From IMG/VR virus record IMGVR_UViG_3300030098_004828, positions 62,001-126,000 of that record: a stretch of DNA of 64,000 nucleotides. The stretch is one strand, 5' to 3'. Below are positions 11,001 to 23,600 of this stretch, one piece after another. Under the pieces are notes generated by a model, which saw only the letters and a program-made list of their open reading frames with translations, ran no database searches and was not told the DNA's origin. The position numbers were made by a program, and so were the translations under genes. How positions within the stretch are numbered: position 1 is the first letter of the stretch; every line of letters starts with the position of its first letter. This DNA is from a virus.

Positions 11001-11657
11001 CAATATGGAATGATGGTTATTACTATGGATCAAAAAGCTTTAAATGATCTTATGCATAAAGATGATGGAAGTTATGTAACAAAAGCAGGTGATGACGGAT
11101 TTGGAGATGCAGCGACTGATCATGGTACTATAACAATGTTTTTTGATAGAGATATGGATTTAGGAATATTTGATCAACAGAATCAACCAGTTAGTTGGAT
11201 AGAAAGAGAAGTTAAAAATAATGGATCTTTCACTAAAAGTATTGATGGAGCAGGAGAAATAGTATTTATGTTTGATCAAAATGGTAACTTAGTTATGGAT
11301 ACTAAAAATTATGTAATGGGTGATGATGGTAATATGTATGCTGATCCATCACTTATTACAACAATTAATGATCCAAGTCAAGCAGATGCAATTTATAAAG
11401 ATTTATTAAAAGCATTTCAAAATAATGGCGGAGCTAATACAAACATGCATCAGACTGTATTAGAACAATATAAAACAGATCTTCAGCTTTATAATATGAA
11501 AAATAAAACTAAAATAAAAGCACTTGATTATGATTATGTTAGTAATTATTCTACAAACAATACTCCAAGTGATGTTTATAAAAATAATGCAAGCTCTTCA
11601 AATAATCAAGGAGGAGGTTCATATAATATAAATCCGAATTTTAAAGCATGGCCTTAA
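8007..11657 (+). CDS. crAss-type large structural protein
   Basis: The 1216-residue product begins with FTPDYQFLNNVLKTRQDRYD followed by NPHNIEKRQQYVDGL and LDLSLNQNITTARSLFKPFY. I recognise this N-terminal pattern (DY.FL...L..KQ..YD.G, N..R..Y, LDLS..N...A..LF.PF..D) from large structural proteins of crAss-like phages, where the gene sits near the virion RNA polymerase genes as it does here. The rest is acidic with long helical stretches and a Gly/Asn/Ser-rich C-terminus. No catalytic motif, signal peptide or membrane segment is evident. It lies 64 nt after the previous gene, with a promoter-like box in the gap, and 16 nt before the giant gene. Virion structure or cargo organisation is the likely role, by inference. 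Confidence 0.8.
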   Translation: MASYIEGVQDYIPNLEVFTPDYQFLNNVLKTRQDRYDAGFEQVNQLYGQIVHAPLTNPHNIEKRQQYVDGLSEKIKQVSGLDLSLNQNITTARSLFKPFYEDKNMLFDMAWSQMYKDGMTQAKMYKESADEEVRKKYWDYGIRWMDIQKEKMVNSPLENIMSVPMPEYHEDPNLYARAVKSLSTFGPEGKGMVIQKPSTSPDDFWLYDQINGSLIYAEPVGERINDETGKKETIYHNPAMPYLARTLLNDPEVIDGYRIRAEVDAYDYGKAHAQQFGGDEKLARLNFMKTFIDDTTNTAIQQLAEFNTIHERDKNIALNWEAYQKQFGIVPGSQDEKLLKEFETKYFLNEQSMLSLRKDIQRIQQPTEEYNSMFNTMIYAYAMSMIDHDLTSATQFYGDATAKITRKHNPYKMEAIQAENRRNQAILESWLRTQEAIAKGEMANPGLLFPEANPMTGDASKHGYTYDDISEVLGEDFTVFDDGFNALQKSMKTDVYTPMMNDITKLYLGVDGIRNTLRGDGPIGTIEFVDSDGVTKNVTLNEAVPLLLEDPDALNEVYDKAMSYWNNEVYIDGVLTNTNVPQKKFYQELSNYLNESEADRLLAQNYINTGLNEWMQTVDATLTMMNTADGAYGDLNNSEFPPMVITELDKYLMKEQKIPWEIVNKEGGARDQHLAEHPNDVRKDQRTFLFKDEYEHIVLNSYNAVNNDNKHLKSVLETALNDYKIQNNLPAGWPGPTYEQVTIQPTNTYGVSGANTGGTELRIVDPGISSQEATKIMQQIMSQNPLFQGKEDYWRWEVPFTQGTTSQGQTQDVGAYSNYLNMGKSDQQIADSKKANIVYSGPTLDGDVAEYYDLMEKNVNNIMTDANARGEYGLPSYNLRAYLEGADPNLGVAGILSTPVQVNFDVKNMHPNSDGYKTWVDIMNAMNSDAGGNVIIKLGDWSGTFDPNDTEDDPLAVKLLQEYSNMVRKDAGNAKAGETRATGTVIYSEIGGGPGAAGQYGMMVITMDQKALNDLMHKDDGSYVTKAGDDGFGDAATDHGTITMFFDRDMDLGIFDQQNQPVSWIEREVKNNGSFTKSIDGAGEIVFMFDQNGNLVMDTKNYVMGDDGNMYADPSLITTINDPSQADAIYKDLLKAFQNNGGANTNMHQTVLEQYKTDLQLYNMKNKTKIKALDYDYVSNYSTNNTPSDVYKNNASSSNNQGGGSYNINPNFKAWP

Positions 11658-11673
11658 AATAAAACTAAAATAA

Positions 11674-14600
11674 ATGGCAGAAGAAACACAAATAATTCCA
11701 GAAGGTTCAGGAAAAACAGGTAATGTTTTTGAAGAAGGGTTAAATGTTAATAGCACTCCTAATGATGCTAATTTAGATTTAACATCATCTTCTGTTGTAG
11801 ATAATTTACCTTATGATAATACACCTTTACATACACCCGGATGGAAAAATATATCAGATGTTGTAGCTGAACAAGGTGAATATTTTGCAGGACCTCCTGG
11901 AATGAATATAGATCCTTCTATATGGGCAGATGTTGGTAGAATGGATAAGATGTTAGCTGAACATGGTCTTGGTAATAATAATAACTTTTATAATCCTCTT
12001 CCTGGACAATCTGCAGGATCATTTAATCCTTTTGCAGAAAGCTCAGGAATTCTTGATCCTAATACTCTTGAAGGAAGAAGAGCTAAATTAACTCAAGTAA
12101 TTAATAATGCTCAACAAAATACACCTGGAAGAAATCCCGCATATAGAGATCCTATTTATTATGGAGCTAAGGCTTTTAATTTAGATAGATATACTAGTCA
12201 TCCAGCTTTTGATAGATTAGGTTTTCATCCTTTTGCAGATAATGATGCTTACTATAATGCAAATTCTAGTAAATGGGAAAACTTTCAAAGAACTTGGGGA
12301 GCTTTTGGTAGTATGTTTCATGAAGCATTTACAAGCCCTTGGAGATCTATAGGAGACTTTTTAGAAGGTGATTGGAATAGGGCTGATTATATAGGAGCTT
12401 CAGCAATGGAAGATGCTATGAGAATAGGTAGATCTACAAAAGGTGGAGTAGGAGGATTTTTTAATGATTTATTTTTAAATTTTTCATATACTTTAGGTAT
12501 TATTTCAAATGTTGTTTTAGAAGAAATGGCTCTTGCTGGAATAACATATTTATCAGGAGGTACAGCTGCTCCTGCTGCTGGTGCTAGAACAGTTTATAAT
12601 GTTGGAAGAATAATGAGGACTGGTGATAAAATAAATGATGCAAGAAAAGCTTCTCAAAGAACATTAGAAGCTATGAAAAATTATAACAATGTTAATAATT
12701 TTTGGAAGTTTACAAGAGGTGTAGGTAGATGGACTATGCCACAAACAGCTCAATTCTATAGAAGATTGCGTACTGCAGGTAGTACTGTAGATAACATGAA
12801 CAATCTAGGGAAATTAAGATTGGGTGCTGGTGCTCTATATAGAGATCTTAGAATGGCAAATTTAGCTTGGTCAGAAGCTAAAATGGAAGCAGGTCTTGTT
12901 GAAATGCAATTGCGTAATAAAAAATATCAAGAATATAGAAGAGCTAATAATGGAGCTCATCCAGATGAAGAATGGTTAAACGCATTAAATGTAGATGCAT
13001 TAAATGCAGCACAAACTACAATATTTTGGAATGCTCCTTTTATTCATTTAACTAATCAATTTGTTTTTCCTGGCTTAGGACGTGGTTTTAGAGGTGTAGG
13101 TAGACAATTTGATGACTCATTAGATGCAGTACCAGATGCAATACAAAGAGAATTAAAGAAACAAAAACCAAGTGGTATGCCTGGAAAATTTTATGATGCA
13201 GGTAAAGGTGTTTCTAGAATTAAATCAGAAGGTCTTAAAGGAGGATTAACTAAAGGTGCAAATTATGCATTAAGATATTTTGGAGCTAATGTTGGTGAGG
13301 GTGCGCAAGAGCTATATCAAGAAGCTGTTGCTGTAGGTGTAGAACACTATTATGGAAGTCTTTTTGATATGAGATTATCTACAGGATTAGATCTTCAAAG
13401 AGCTGATATGGAATTGTCTGCACAACAAGGTAGTAAATTATTTTGGGATTCTTTTCAAGAAGGTGCAAACTCTCAAATGGGATGGAATGGTTTTAAAGTT
13501 TTTATGTCTGGATTTATGATGGGGGGATTAGCAAGAATGGTTCAAACTCCAGTTTTAGATTGGGCTCCCAATTATGTTAATAAAAAATGGAATCAAGCTA
13601 AGTATGATAAATACGAAAAGCAAAAAGAAAAATTTAAAGCAAATGCTTTAGAGTATTTAGAAAACGGTAGAAAAGATCCTTTACATGTATTTGATAAAAC
13701 AAAAATAAATGTATTAAATCAAAGAGAAGCAAATCAACAAATGTATGCTGCATCTTTTTCTGGACAAGCTATGGAACATTATGATGCAAAAGATTGGGCT
13801 AAATTTGAACACTTTGAAACATATGTATCTATGGGTAAAACTCATCATTTTATTGATATAATAGATGATTACTTAGCATTAGATAATAAATCTTTTAGAG
13901 AAGCTTTTCCAGTAGAAACATATCCTGATTCAGTTGCAAAAATTAGATCTAGATTAGAGCAAAACAAAAAGGAAATAAATGAAATGAAAAGGAAGTATGA
14001 GGAAAGAAAAGAATTATACTCCAATCCTTTTAGTGAAGACAGATTTGAAGAAGGAACTGTATTATATCAACAAGAAAAATTACGAAGACTATCCTATGAC
14101 CATGCTAGAAAATTAGCTATGTATGTAGATTCATCTTTTGAAAGAGCTGTAGAAAGAATAAACAATATGTATAAAGCTTTATCTAGTGGGGATCTTAAAG
14201 TTTTAAAAAATATACAAGCTAATGAATTAGATCCTTTAATGGGTAAAAGACAATTAGAAGCAGAATTAGAATTATTAAATGTTGAACTAACAGGAACACT
14301 TAGTCAAAAAGATATAAAATTTAAAACTAAAAAGAAAGAACTTCTTACAGAGTTTTCTAATATAATTCATAATCCTAAATATCAAACTCCAAAAACAAAA
14401 GTATTTAGTAAAACTCATATGCCTAAATTAAGAAAAGCTTTTACAGATTATCTTAATTTTTTAGCTAAAGCAAAAAATGAATTTGTTGAAAGTAAAAATA
14501 TTGACAAAGCTCTTAATGCAATAGTTGATACACAATGGTTAGAAAAAAGATCAGGAGATCTTCATGATGCTGCAAGAATTTTGATGAATCCTAAAAAACT

Positions 14601-17600
14601 AGAACAAGTAGCAGATAGAATAAACTTTTCTATGAGAAGAGTTTGGAATACTATGCGTGATAAAAATCATCAAATAAAAGAAATAGATAAGTATATTAGA
14701 GAGACAGAAAGAATGGCTGTATTACAAAAGCTTTCAGAAGAAGATATATATCCACATCCAATTCAAACAATGATATACTTAGAGCAAGGTATAAAACCTA
14801 CTCTATTTTATAATAAGAAAGGTATTATAGATCAATTAAATCAACCAGAAGAACATAAAAAAATACTTAGTATTTTTAATTTAAGTGATGATACATCAGA
14901 AGATGGAAAAGATGCTAAAAAAGAAAATGCAGAAGAAATAGAAAAACAAGCTAAAGAAAGTAAAGAAAAAGATGAGGTAGAAAAAGAAGAAACAGATTTA
15001 ACAGTGGGTGGAACAGGGGAAGTTCCTGATGAAAAAAAGAAAGAAAAAGAAGAAGAAGTAGAGTATGAAGTTCCAAAAAATACTGATAGTGATAGTACTA
15101 TAGTAGATTTAGTACCAAAAAATAATGATAAACCTCCAGCATCTTTAGGTAAAGTGTTAAGTTCTGTAAACAATGATACAAAAATTCAAAATGTTCTTAA
15201 TAATAAATATGAACAATGGGCAGCTAATCAAGCACTAGAAGATCCTAATAGAAGTATAATGACTCAAGAATTATGGGAACAAGATGAAACATTAGGAGGT
15301 GCAATAAAATCTGCAAGAAAAGAACTTTTTAAATTATATGCTAAAAAGGTAAGTCTTAAAGATAGACAATCAACTCCTTTTGATACTTGGTTAAAATCTA
15401 ATGCCGCAAATTTAGAAGTTGATGATATTATTGAAAAATATCCTTTAGCTACTAGCAGTGTGCAAGATATTATGATAGGTGATGTTACAGCAGTACAACC
15501 TATGCCTGAAGAAAAATTAAATCCTAGTTTAGAATCTATAGTATCTGATGGTAAAAAAGATAAAACAGGAATATGGATTCTTAAATCATCAATAGAATTA
15601 GATCCTGATGCAGATCCTAAAGAACTTTATACAGTTACTGATAATAATAAAATTGATTTGTCTGAGAAGTTTTTTCATTTAGATCCTGCATCTTTAGATC
15701 CAGATGGTTATGATACATTAGATGAAGCACAAAGAGCTAAAGATAAAATACTTAAATGGTTAGGTAAACCAGAAGATAGAGATTTTGTTTTTGATGGAAT
15801 ACAGTTTAGAAGAGGAATGAGTATTGTTAAAGGAGAAGATCTTAATGATTGGAAAAATGCTGAACAAGAAGATAAAGGAAATTATGAATGGACAGTAATG
15901 GCCAATAAAAAAACTGTAGAAAATAATAATAATGTATGGATTCAAAAAAAGGTTGGAAATACTATAGAAAAAGGAGACAAGCCTATAGTATTAGAAGAAG
16001 GTGATTGGGCAGCTGATGGATGGGTTATTGAGTTTGATGCAAAAGAATTATCACAAAAAGAAAAACAAAAAACAAAAACTAAATTACAAAAGACAGAACC
16101 TTTACAATTTTTTGCTATTACAGAAAGTAAAGGTGAAACCACTTATACTAAAATAAAAAGACACGAGAAGCTTTTAAAATCAATGACTCCTGAAAAACAA
16201 AAGAATCTTGTATTACGTATAATGAGAATGGAAGACTTTGAAGAAAAAATGAAGATTCCAGTAAAAAAATTAACACCTTTAGAATTTGAAACTAAGCAGC
16301 CAAATAAGAGAATTAGAAAAGGATATGTTAAACATAGAGTCTTTTTAGAATATGATGGTTATGATATTGCAGAACTTCAAGGTATACATTCTTCAGTAAT
16401 ACTAGATGAAAACAATAAGGAATTAAATCCTATGACAATGTCTAACAAACAAATCCTTGAAACATTTGTTATGGGTGAGCATGATAAAGCTAGAGGTGTA
16501 ACAGAACAAGAATTTGCAGATACTGTTAGAAATAACTATAAGCAAGGATATCTTATAATGAAAAAGATAGATGAATATATGGGAGAAAACTTAGCAACTG
16601 AGATTCCTTTCTATATAGAGGGTAAAAAGAATCCTGTCTTAGAAGATATAGGTATTACTATACAAGCTGGTAATATAGCATATTCAACTTCAGTAGCTAA
16701 TAGAAGTACATTTGATCAATTAGAATATAAATCTGCAGATAGTAAAATAAATAAAGATGGTTCTAAAGGTAGTCAAGTTATTTATAGTTTATATAAAGAT
16801 AAAAATGGAGATTGGAGAGAAGCTCCTTTTGATAATTTTGATCAAGCTACTACAGAGAATGAAGATTATAGAGATTCACAATTAGAATTAATTGAGAATG
16901 ATAGAAAGATGGTAGATTTAGATATTAAGTCTTTAGGAAGATATGTAATGGTTATTAGAGATGATAGAGGGGTTTATACTTATGCAGCTTTACAACCTAG
17001 AGAAAAAACTTCTGTAGAGTTAGAAGAAATGTTTACTCAATTAAAAGAAAGACATATAGAAACTTTAAAAGAAAACTATGTATCTGTAGAGGGAACAAAT
17101 AAAAGAATGATTAAAAAGGGTAAAAAATATACAGATCAAGGTTTTGGAATGCAATACAATAATGAATTTAATTCAAACTTTTCAGAGACCCATTTCATTG
17201 CTAGTAAAACAAAAGGAGATGTTATTGTACTAGGAGTAGATCCTTATGGAAATATTAATCTAGAGTATTTTAATAGGATAACAAAGCATGAAACACGTGT
17301 GTCACTTAATGAAGAAGAAGTGGCCACTGCATCAAACTTTTTAGAATTATTAAATTTACTTAATGAAAAATGGAAAAAAACAGAATGGGCTAAAGCTTAT
17401 AAAAAAGTAGAGGGAACAAAAAAAGCAGTTAAAGATGTTAATAGACCTAACTTTAAAATACAACCTATAGACTTTAGAATTTCATTACCAAGAACTATAA
17501 CTACAGAACAATTATCAGATGTTAAAATATTAATACAACCTGAAATAAGAAAAAATATACGTACAGTATTAAGTTATACAAAACAATCTGAAATAGATAT

Positions 17601-20600
17601 GCTAACTGCAAATGCAAGTTCTATACAATATAGACATTCATTTCTTAAAACGTCTTCAGAAAAGAAAATAGAATCAGATGAAAGAGAGGCAATAAATGAA
17701 CCAGAAGCTAATAAGATAGGAACTACAGACAGTGTAACTACAATGTTTACCAATTATCTAAAAAACGGTAAAGCTTCAAATGAATTATTAGATTCTTTAT
17801 CAGATGCTTTAGTTGCAGCTCAACAAGACATGTCTGTTTATGCAGCACAAGCTCTTGATATAGTTAAGAAAGCAGGACTAACACACCATGATGTTAAAAA
17901 TGCTCTTGATTTTGTTTACTCTTTTAAATTTGATAGTGATTTTGTTAATCCTATTACACAAAAAGTAATAGGAACAAAACAAGATCTAATGGAATATGTT
18001 CATACAATAGCATTAGGAAAGAAAAAAGTTACTGAATATACTCAAGAAGAATTAGATAATATGGATTCTGTATTTGAAAGTATAGATAATTTACACGATG
18101 TTGTACAAGCTGTAAATAAACCTATACTTCAAAGAGCTAATCAACTTTTAAAAGATGACAACTATAAGGTAGAGCTTCAAGCTATGGTTGATAATAAACT
18201 TTACAAATCTATGCCGGGTGGAACTAGTACACAAAAAGCTAAACAGAAAGGTCCTGCTGTAAGTATAGTTAATAAAGAAAAACAATTTAATTTAAAAGCA
18301 TATCAAAAAGCTCAAGAAGAACTTGAACAGTTAAATAATGCTTTAGAAGATGCAGCTTTTGATGAGGCAGTAGTACGTCAAGAATATATTAATTTAAAAA
18401 CTAATAAAGCTAAAAATGACTTTATACAAACATTAGAAGATACAGGTGATTTTAGAATTTTAGAAAATAAAAATAAATGGAATAGAAGAAATGTACTTTT
18501 AGAATTAATGAATCAATATGAAGCTGATATTAAAGGTATAGATCCTAATTTAGCAGGAAAATTTTTACCAGAAGTATTAAAATCTATAGATGAACATGAT
18601 ATAGCTAGACGTCAAGAGTTTATTGAATTTATGAGAGAGAATCTTCCACAATTTATGGTGGATAGAATAGATAATTTAGAATGGAATTCTGAAAAAATGG
18701 GAGCTTTGATGGGAGCTTTTGTAATAGATTTAAAATCAGTTGGTCAAGGTTTAACATTAGATAATCTAGTTGGTAAAGTTTATTTGAGCAAAACTTCTAA
18801 ATTTGATTATCATGAGGCAGGTCATGCTACTATGAGAATGCTTATGACAGATGAAGAAATTGCTACATGGATGGCAACTGCTAGAAAAAATGTTAGAGCA
18901 CAAATGAGATCTAAAGAGGGTTACAAAATAGGTGAAAATGCTGATGGTAGTTCTATAATAGTTAAAAATGTAAAACAAGCTTTAGAGCATTTAAGATTAC
19001 AGTCCTATATGTATTCTCAAATGTCTGATAATCTATTAGAGAAAAGACTTTATGAAGAAGATATCTGGGATAATTTTCAATTATATAAAGAGAATCCTAA
19101 AAATAAAAAAGTAAGAAAAGAATATAAAGGATTCTTTAGCTGGTTAGTTGAAATGATTAAAAAAGTATTTAAGTTTTTTACAACTAGTTATTGGAATAGT
19201 ACAAGGTCAAGTGGATTGGGAGGTCCTTATGATTCTTTATTTGAAAAAATAGATAATGGAAAATATAGAACAAGAGCTATTCAAAAAAATCAATTTACAG
19301 AAGGATTTTTAGAAGGAGGTTTATCTTTTAAATATGCTTTAAAACCTATTCCTACAGGAAGACCTAAAGTATTAGCAACAAGTAAATTAATTGAAGGGCA
19401 AGAGCAAGAAGTTCTTAAACAAGTTACAGAGTATTTTCCGCCAGAAGAGGAAGCAAGATATGTAGCTAATATAGTTAAGATATATTTAGAGCTGTTAGAT
19501 AAGATGGAGGGTAAATACATACCCAATAAAGTTCTATTAGATGCTGTTAATATTGTTACAGAGAGTCTTAATCCTAAAAGACAAATATTCCAAGATATGG
19601 ATCCTGGTGATTATAGAAAAATAAAATCACAATTAAAAAAAGACTATGCAGCATTAAGTAGTCCAGAAGCAAAAAGAGCTTTAATGAAATCTGCAAGAGT
19701 TGCTTTAACTAGACATGATCAATTTCAAGATGCATTTGATGAAATGATAATGGATAAAGATCATGAATTAGAAGGAAGAACTAATGAAACAAGTTGGGAC
19801 GAACAGTTACAAGAAATAGGACCAGAAAAAACAGCTTCAAGATTTGTAAGAGATCTTATTGCCACAACAGTTCTTACTGATCAAGCAGGACAACCTTTAG
19901 GAGATAAAAAATATGGTTTTAAATGGTTAGATGATGCTAAAACAATACCTGCTGTTCAACCTGTAGATTATATGAAAGCTTTTAATGCACTTCTTTTAGC
20001 AGGAGAAGGTATTGAAAATCATTATGAAAGATTTAGAACTATATGGAATCAAACTCACTATAAGCCTGATCTTAAAGCAGTTATGGTAAATATACTTAAT
20101 TTATTGGGTGTAAAACCTGCCCAATTAAGAGGTAACAGTTGGATGCAAAATGTAGAAAAAAATGGGACTGCAAAACAACAATGGTATTTGGGTAGAATAA
20201 TTAAAGCTTTTGATACAGTAAGAGTTGATTATTATAATTTAATTCAAAGTGATTCAGGAAATACAAAAGGTTATGTCAATATAATTAATGCAGCTCATAA
20301 AGATGATGCATCTAATCAATTAAGAAGTGCAACTAATGTATATTTAGGTCTTGATTCAAAATGGCAAGGAGAAGGAAAAGAATCAAGAAAACTTCACAGG
20401 CGTGCAACAGGTGTTTTAAATGATTGGAATAATATATTGTCTGAAGGAAAACCTATGACTGATGCAAAATTAGCAAGAAAGTCTAAAGAAATAAGTACAA
20501 GACTAAGAGAAAGATTGGGTATTGAACTTCATCCTGCAACTATAGAAAATAGTATAATTAATTTTATAGAACTTAGTACTGAATATCAAAAACAATTATT

Positions 20601-23600
20601 CAAACAACAAAATAAATTACAAGATTCTAAACAATTTAAATGGCAAAAAGATGATGTCTTTTTCTCATTAGAAACTATTTCTACTTTAAGAGATGCTAAT
20701 GTTCCTCATCAATATCTTAGTTTATTAGCTCATAGTCAATATCTTGAGTTTGATGAAATGAGTGATAAAGAATTTAAATCTGTAATGAATGAAAGAGAAT
20801 CAGGTGCTTTAGGTAGATGGAGAAGAATTTTTAGAATTAATGCTTTATATGATCCTAATGTTGGTCATACTGTATTTAGAGATATGAAAGGTAATTGGAT
20901 ATATGCACATCAAATTCCTACATATACTATAAGAGCAATGCAGAAATGGAATGATTTAAATCATCTTGATAACTTAAAAGCAAAAAATTGGTTTAATAAA
21001 AATCATAGTTATTTTTTACAGTCTCCAGATTTTAGAGCGATGAGTAAAAAAGGTATGCATAGAACAACTAGACTTTTAGGAGGAAAGATGACTTCTATGA
21101 AAGTTAAAGATAATAAGTTAATAGAAATGAGAATGAAAGATGAAGCTCCTGCAAAAGGTGTTTCAACAGGTGAAATGTCTCCTGCTCAAATATATTCTTC
21201 ATTAGCTAATATGATGTTGAAATTCTATAATGCTGAAAATCAAGAAGTTACTACTGTAGTAGACGAAGATAGAAACGGTTATGAATTTGCCTTAATGACA
21301 AGTCTTTTAAGAACTAGATCAACATCTAATACATTTGATTTTGGAGATTTTCCTGTGTTAGATGCTGTAATTAAAAATAAATCAGGACAAAGTATTATAA
21401 ATCCTGAGTTTGTTGAAATGGTTATAAGATGGATGATTCAACCTCAATATGAAAGAATAAGATTAGAGAATGCAAGATTTAATAATGTTAATGAAGGTAT
21501 TCCATTAACAAAAGAAATAATAATAAACTATAATGATTTTGCAGATCCTACAAGTGATCTTACTTCTATATATCTTCAAACTGATTTATTAGATATTGTA
21601 AATATAGCAAGTGGTATAAAGAAAATAAAATTACCAAAATTTGTTACAGAAGCTGAAACAAAAGATATACTTAGTGGAAAGCAAACAGCATTCTTAAGAA
21701 CAGCTGAAGGACAAGGTAAGATAGGTTTATTTGGTGAAGGGAAAAGAGCTGTTGTAGAAAGTGAAGAGGGTACATTTGTTCTTACTTATCATGGTTTTAA
21801 AAACTCAGATGCTTTTGATGATATAAATGAAATAAAAGAAATGTTTGGTGCTAGAATTTTAGATAAGAAAACTCTTACTCATACTGAAGCTATAAAAGTT
21901 GGTAATGAGTTTTGGTGGACAGATATGAAAGTAATTAAAAATTTCTTTAGTCAGAATCAAGCTAAAAAAGAATCATACAAAAGACATTTATATACTATAA
22001 AACCTTTAGATGCATATACAGGAATGTCAGGAAGTTTGGCAGAAGAACTTTTACAAAGACAAGCTTTAGAGGTAAATAAATGGTTTGGAAGTCATAAAGA
22101 TGAAAATTTTGCAGAAAAAGTTGCAGAAGAAGATGTTGTAGTTGTATTTGGTGCAAATAGCCTAGGACTTCATGGAAGAGGAGGTGCTGGATTTGCAATG
22201 GGAAAACAAAGAAGTTTAAAACAAATAGAAGAAGTAGAAGATGGTACTGTAGGAGATTATGCAATTAAAGGTAAGACAGGTATTATGCAAGGATCTAAAG
22301 GTCTTGGATATGGATTAATTACTGTTTCTGGAAAGCCAAAAGGAAGATATGGTGGAGCAAGCATGACAACAATAGAAATAGTAAATGAAATAAAAAATTT
22401 ATATTCTTTAGCTGAAAATAATCCTGAAACAACATTTAAAGTTCTTTATGAATTAGAAGAAAATGAAAAGAGTTTAAATGGATATACAGGTCAAGAATTA
22501 GCAGATATGTTTGTATCGGCAGGTGCTATTCCAGAAAATATACAATTTAATGAAACGTTTGCTGACTTATTATATGTATCAAAAGATACAGGATCAAGAA
22601 GCAGATTAATGGCAGATGTTAATACTAAACTTACTGAAGATGCACAAACATTAGCACAAGATGGTGTGACATTCAAAAAATTTAGAGAAGAATTTCAAGG
22701 ACCTAATGGTGAATCATTAGTTGAAATTGTTACAAATAGATTACAGGCAGATTTTGATGCTTGGCATATTTCTTTAAGAGACACAGGTGCATTAGATTTA
22801 ATTAATCCTATGCTTAAAAAAGATGGATTAACAAGTAATTCAGGTAAGAAAAATAAGAAAACTAAATTAGCAAATAAATCTTTAGGTTTAATACCAGGTA
22901 ATGCTACACATAACTTAATGCAAATATTTCTTAATGATTATTTTAATACAAAAGCAGCAATGGCTTTATTATTTGGAGATGAAGCAAAAGTTTTAGGAGG
23001 TTCTCAAGATAAAACTAAAAGAGGCCCTGCTCTTAATTATGGAGGAGATAATGTATCTTCACAAGTTGCTTCTCCAGAAAATGGAATTCCTACTCCTGTT
23101 AATAAATTTAAAATTTGGGTTTATGATGATACTGTAGCACAAGATATGTTTATGGGAACTGAGATAAAAACAAATGACGCTTATGTTCTTGCAACTACTT
23201 TTGGACGTAGAGCTATAGCATGGGGATTAGGTATAGGGCAATTAGCAATGTATCCTATGATAGATGAGATTGAATCTAATCAAGAAGGTGGTATGTCTGC
23301 CACAAGATATTTAGGCAATAAAGAAACTGGAGAAGAAGGTTATAAAAAGTTTGGAGCAAATTTAGCATCATTAAAACTTGCTTATATGGATGGGAGCAGT
23401 ATGCTTAAAATGACTGTAGGATCTGCTACTCCTGAAATGATTAGTCATTATGATGGTACACCTATGGAATCATCCATACCATTGTGGAATATGATGGAAA
23501 AAATGAGACAATGGGAATCTAAAAATCCAGGTCAATTTGTATTAGCGGTTCCAAGATCTGCAGCTAAAATGTTAAAAGTAAATCCAGCAAATATTAATGA

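Noticed and set aside
14841-15173. Ser/Phe-rich open frame on the minus strand inside the giant gene
   Set aside because: It lies opposite the Lys/Glu-rich linker of the 5791-residue protein; its composition is the complement of GAA/AAA codons and it has no gene context.
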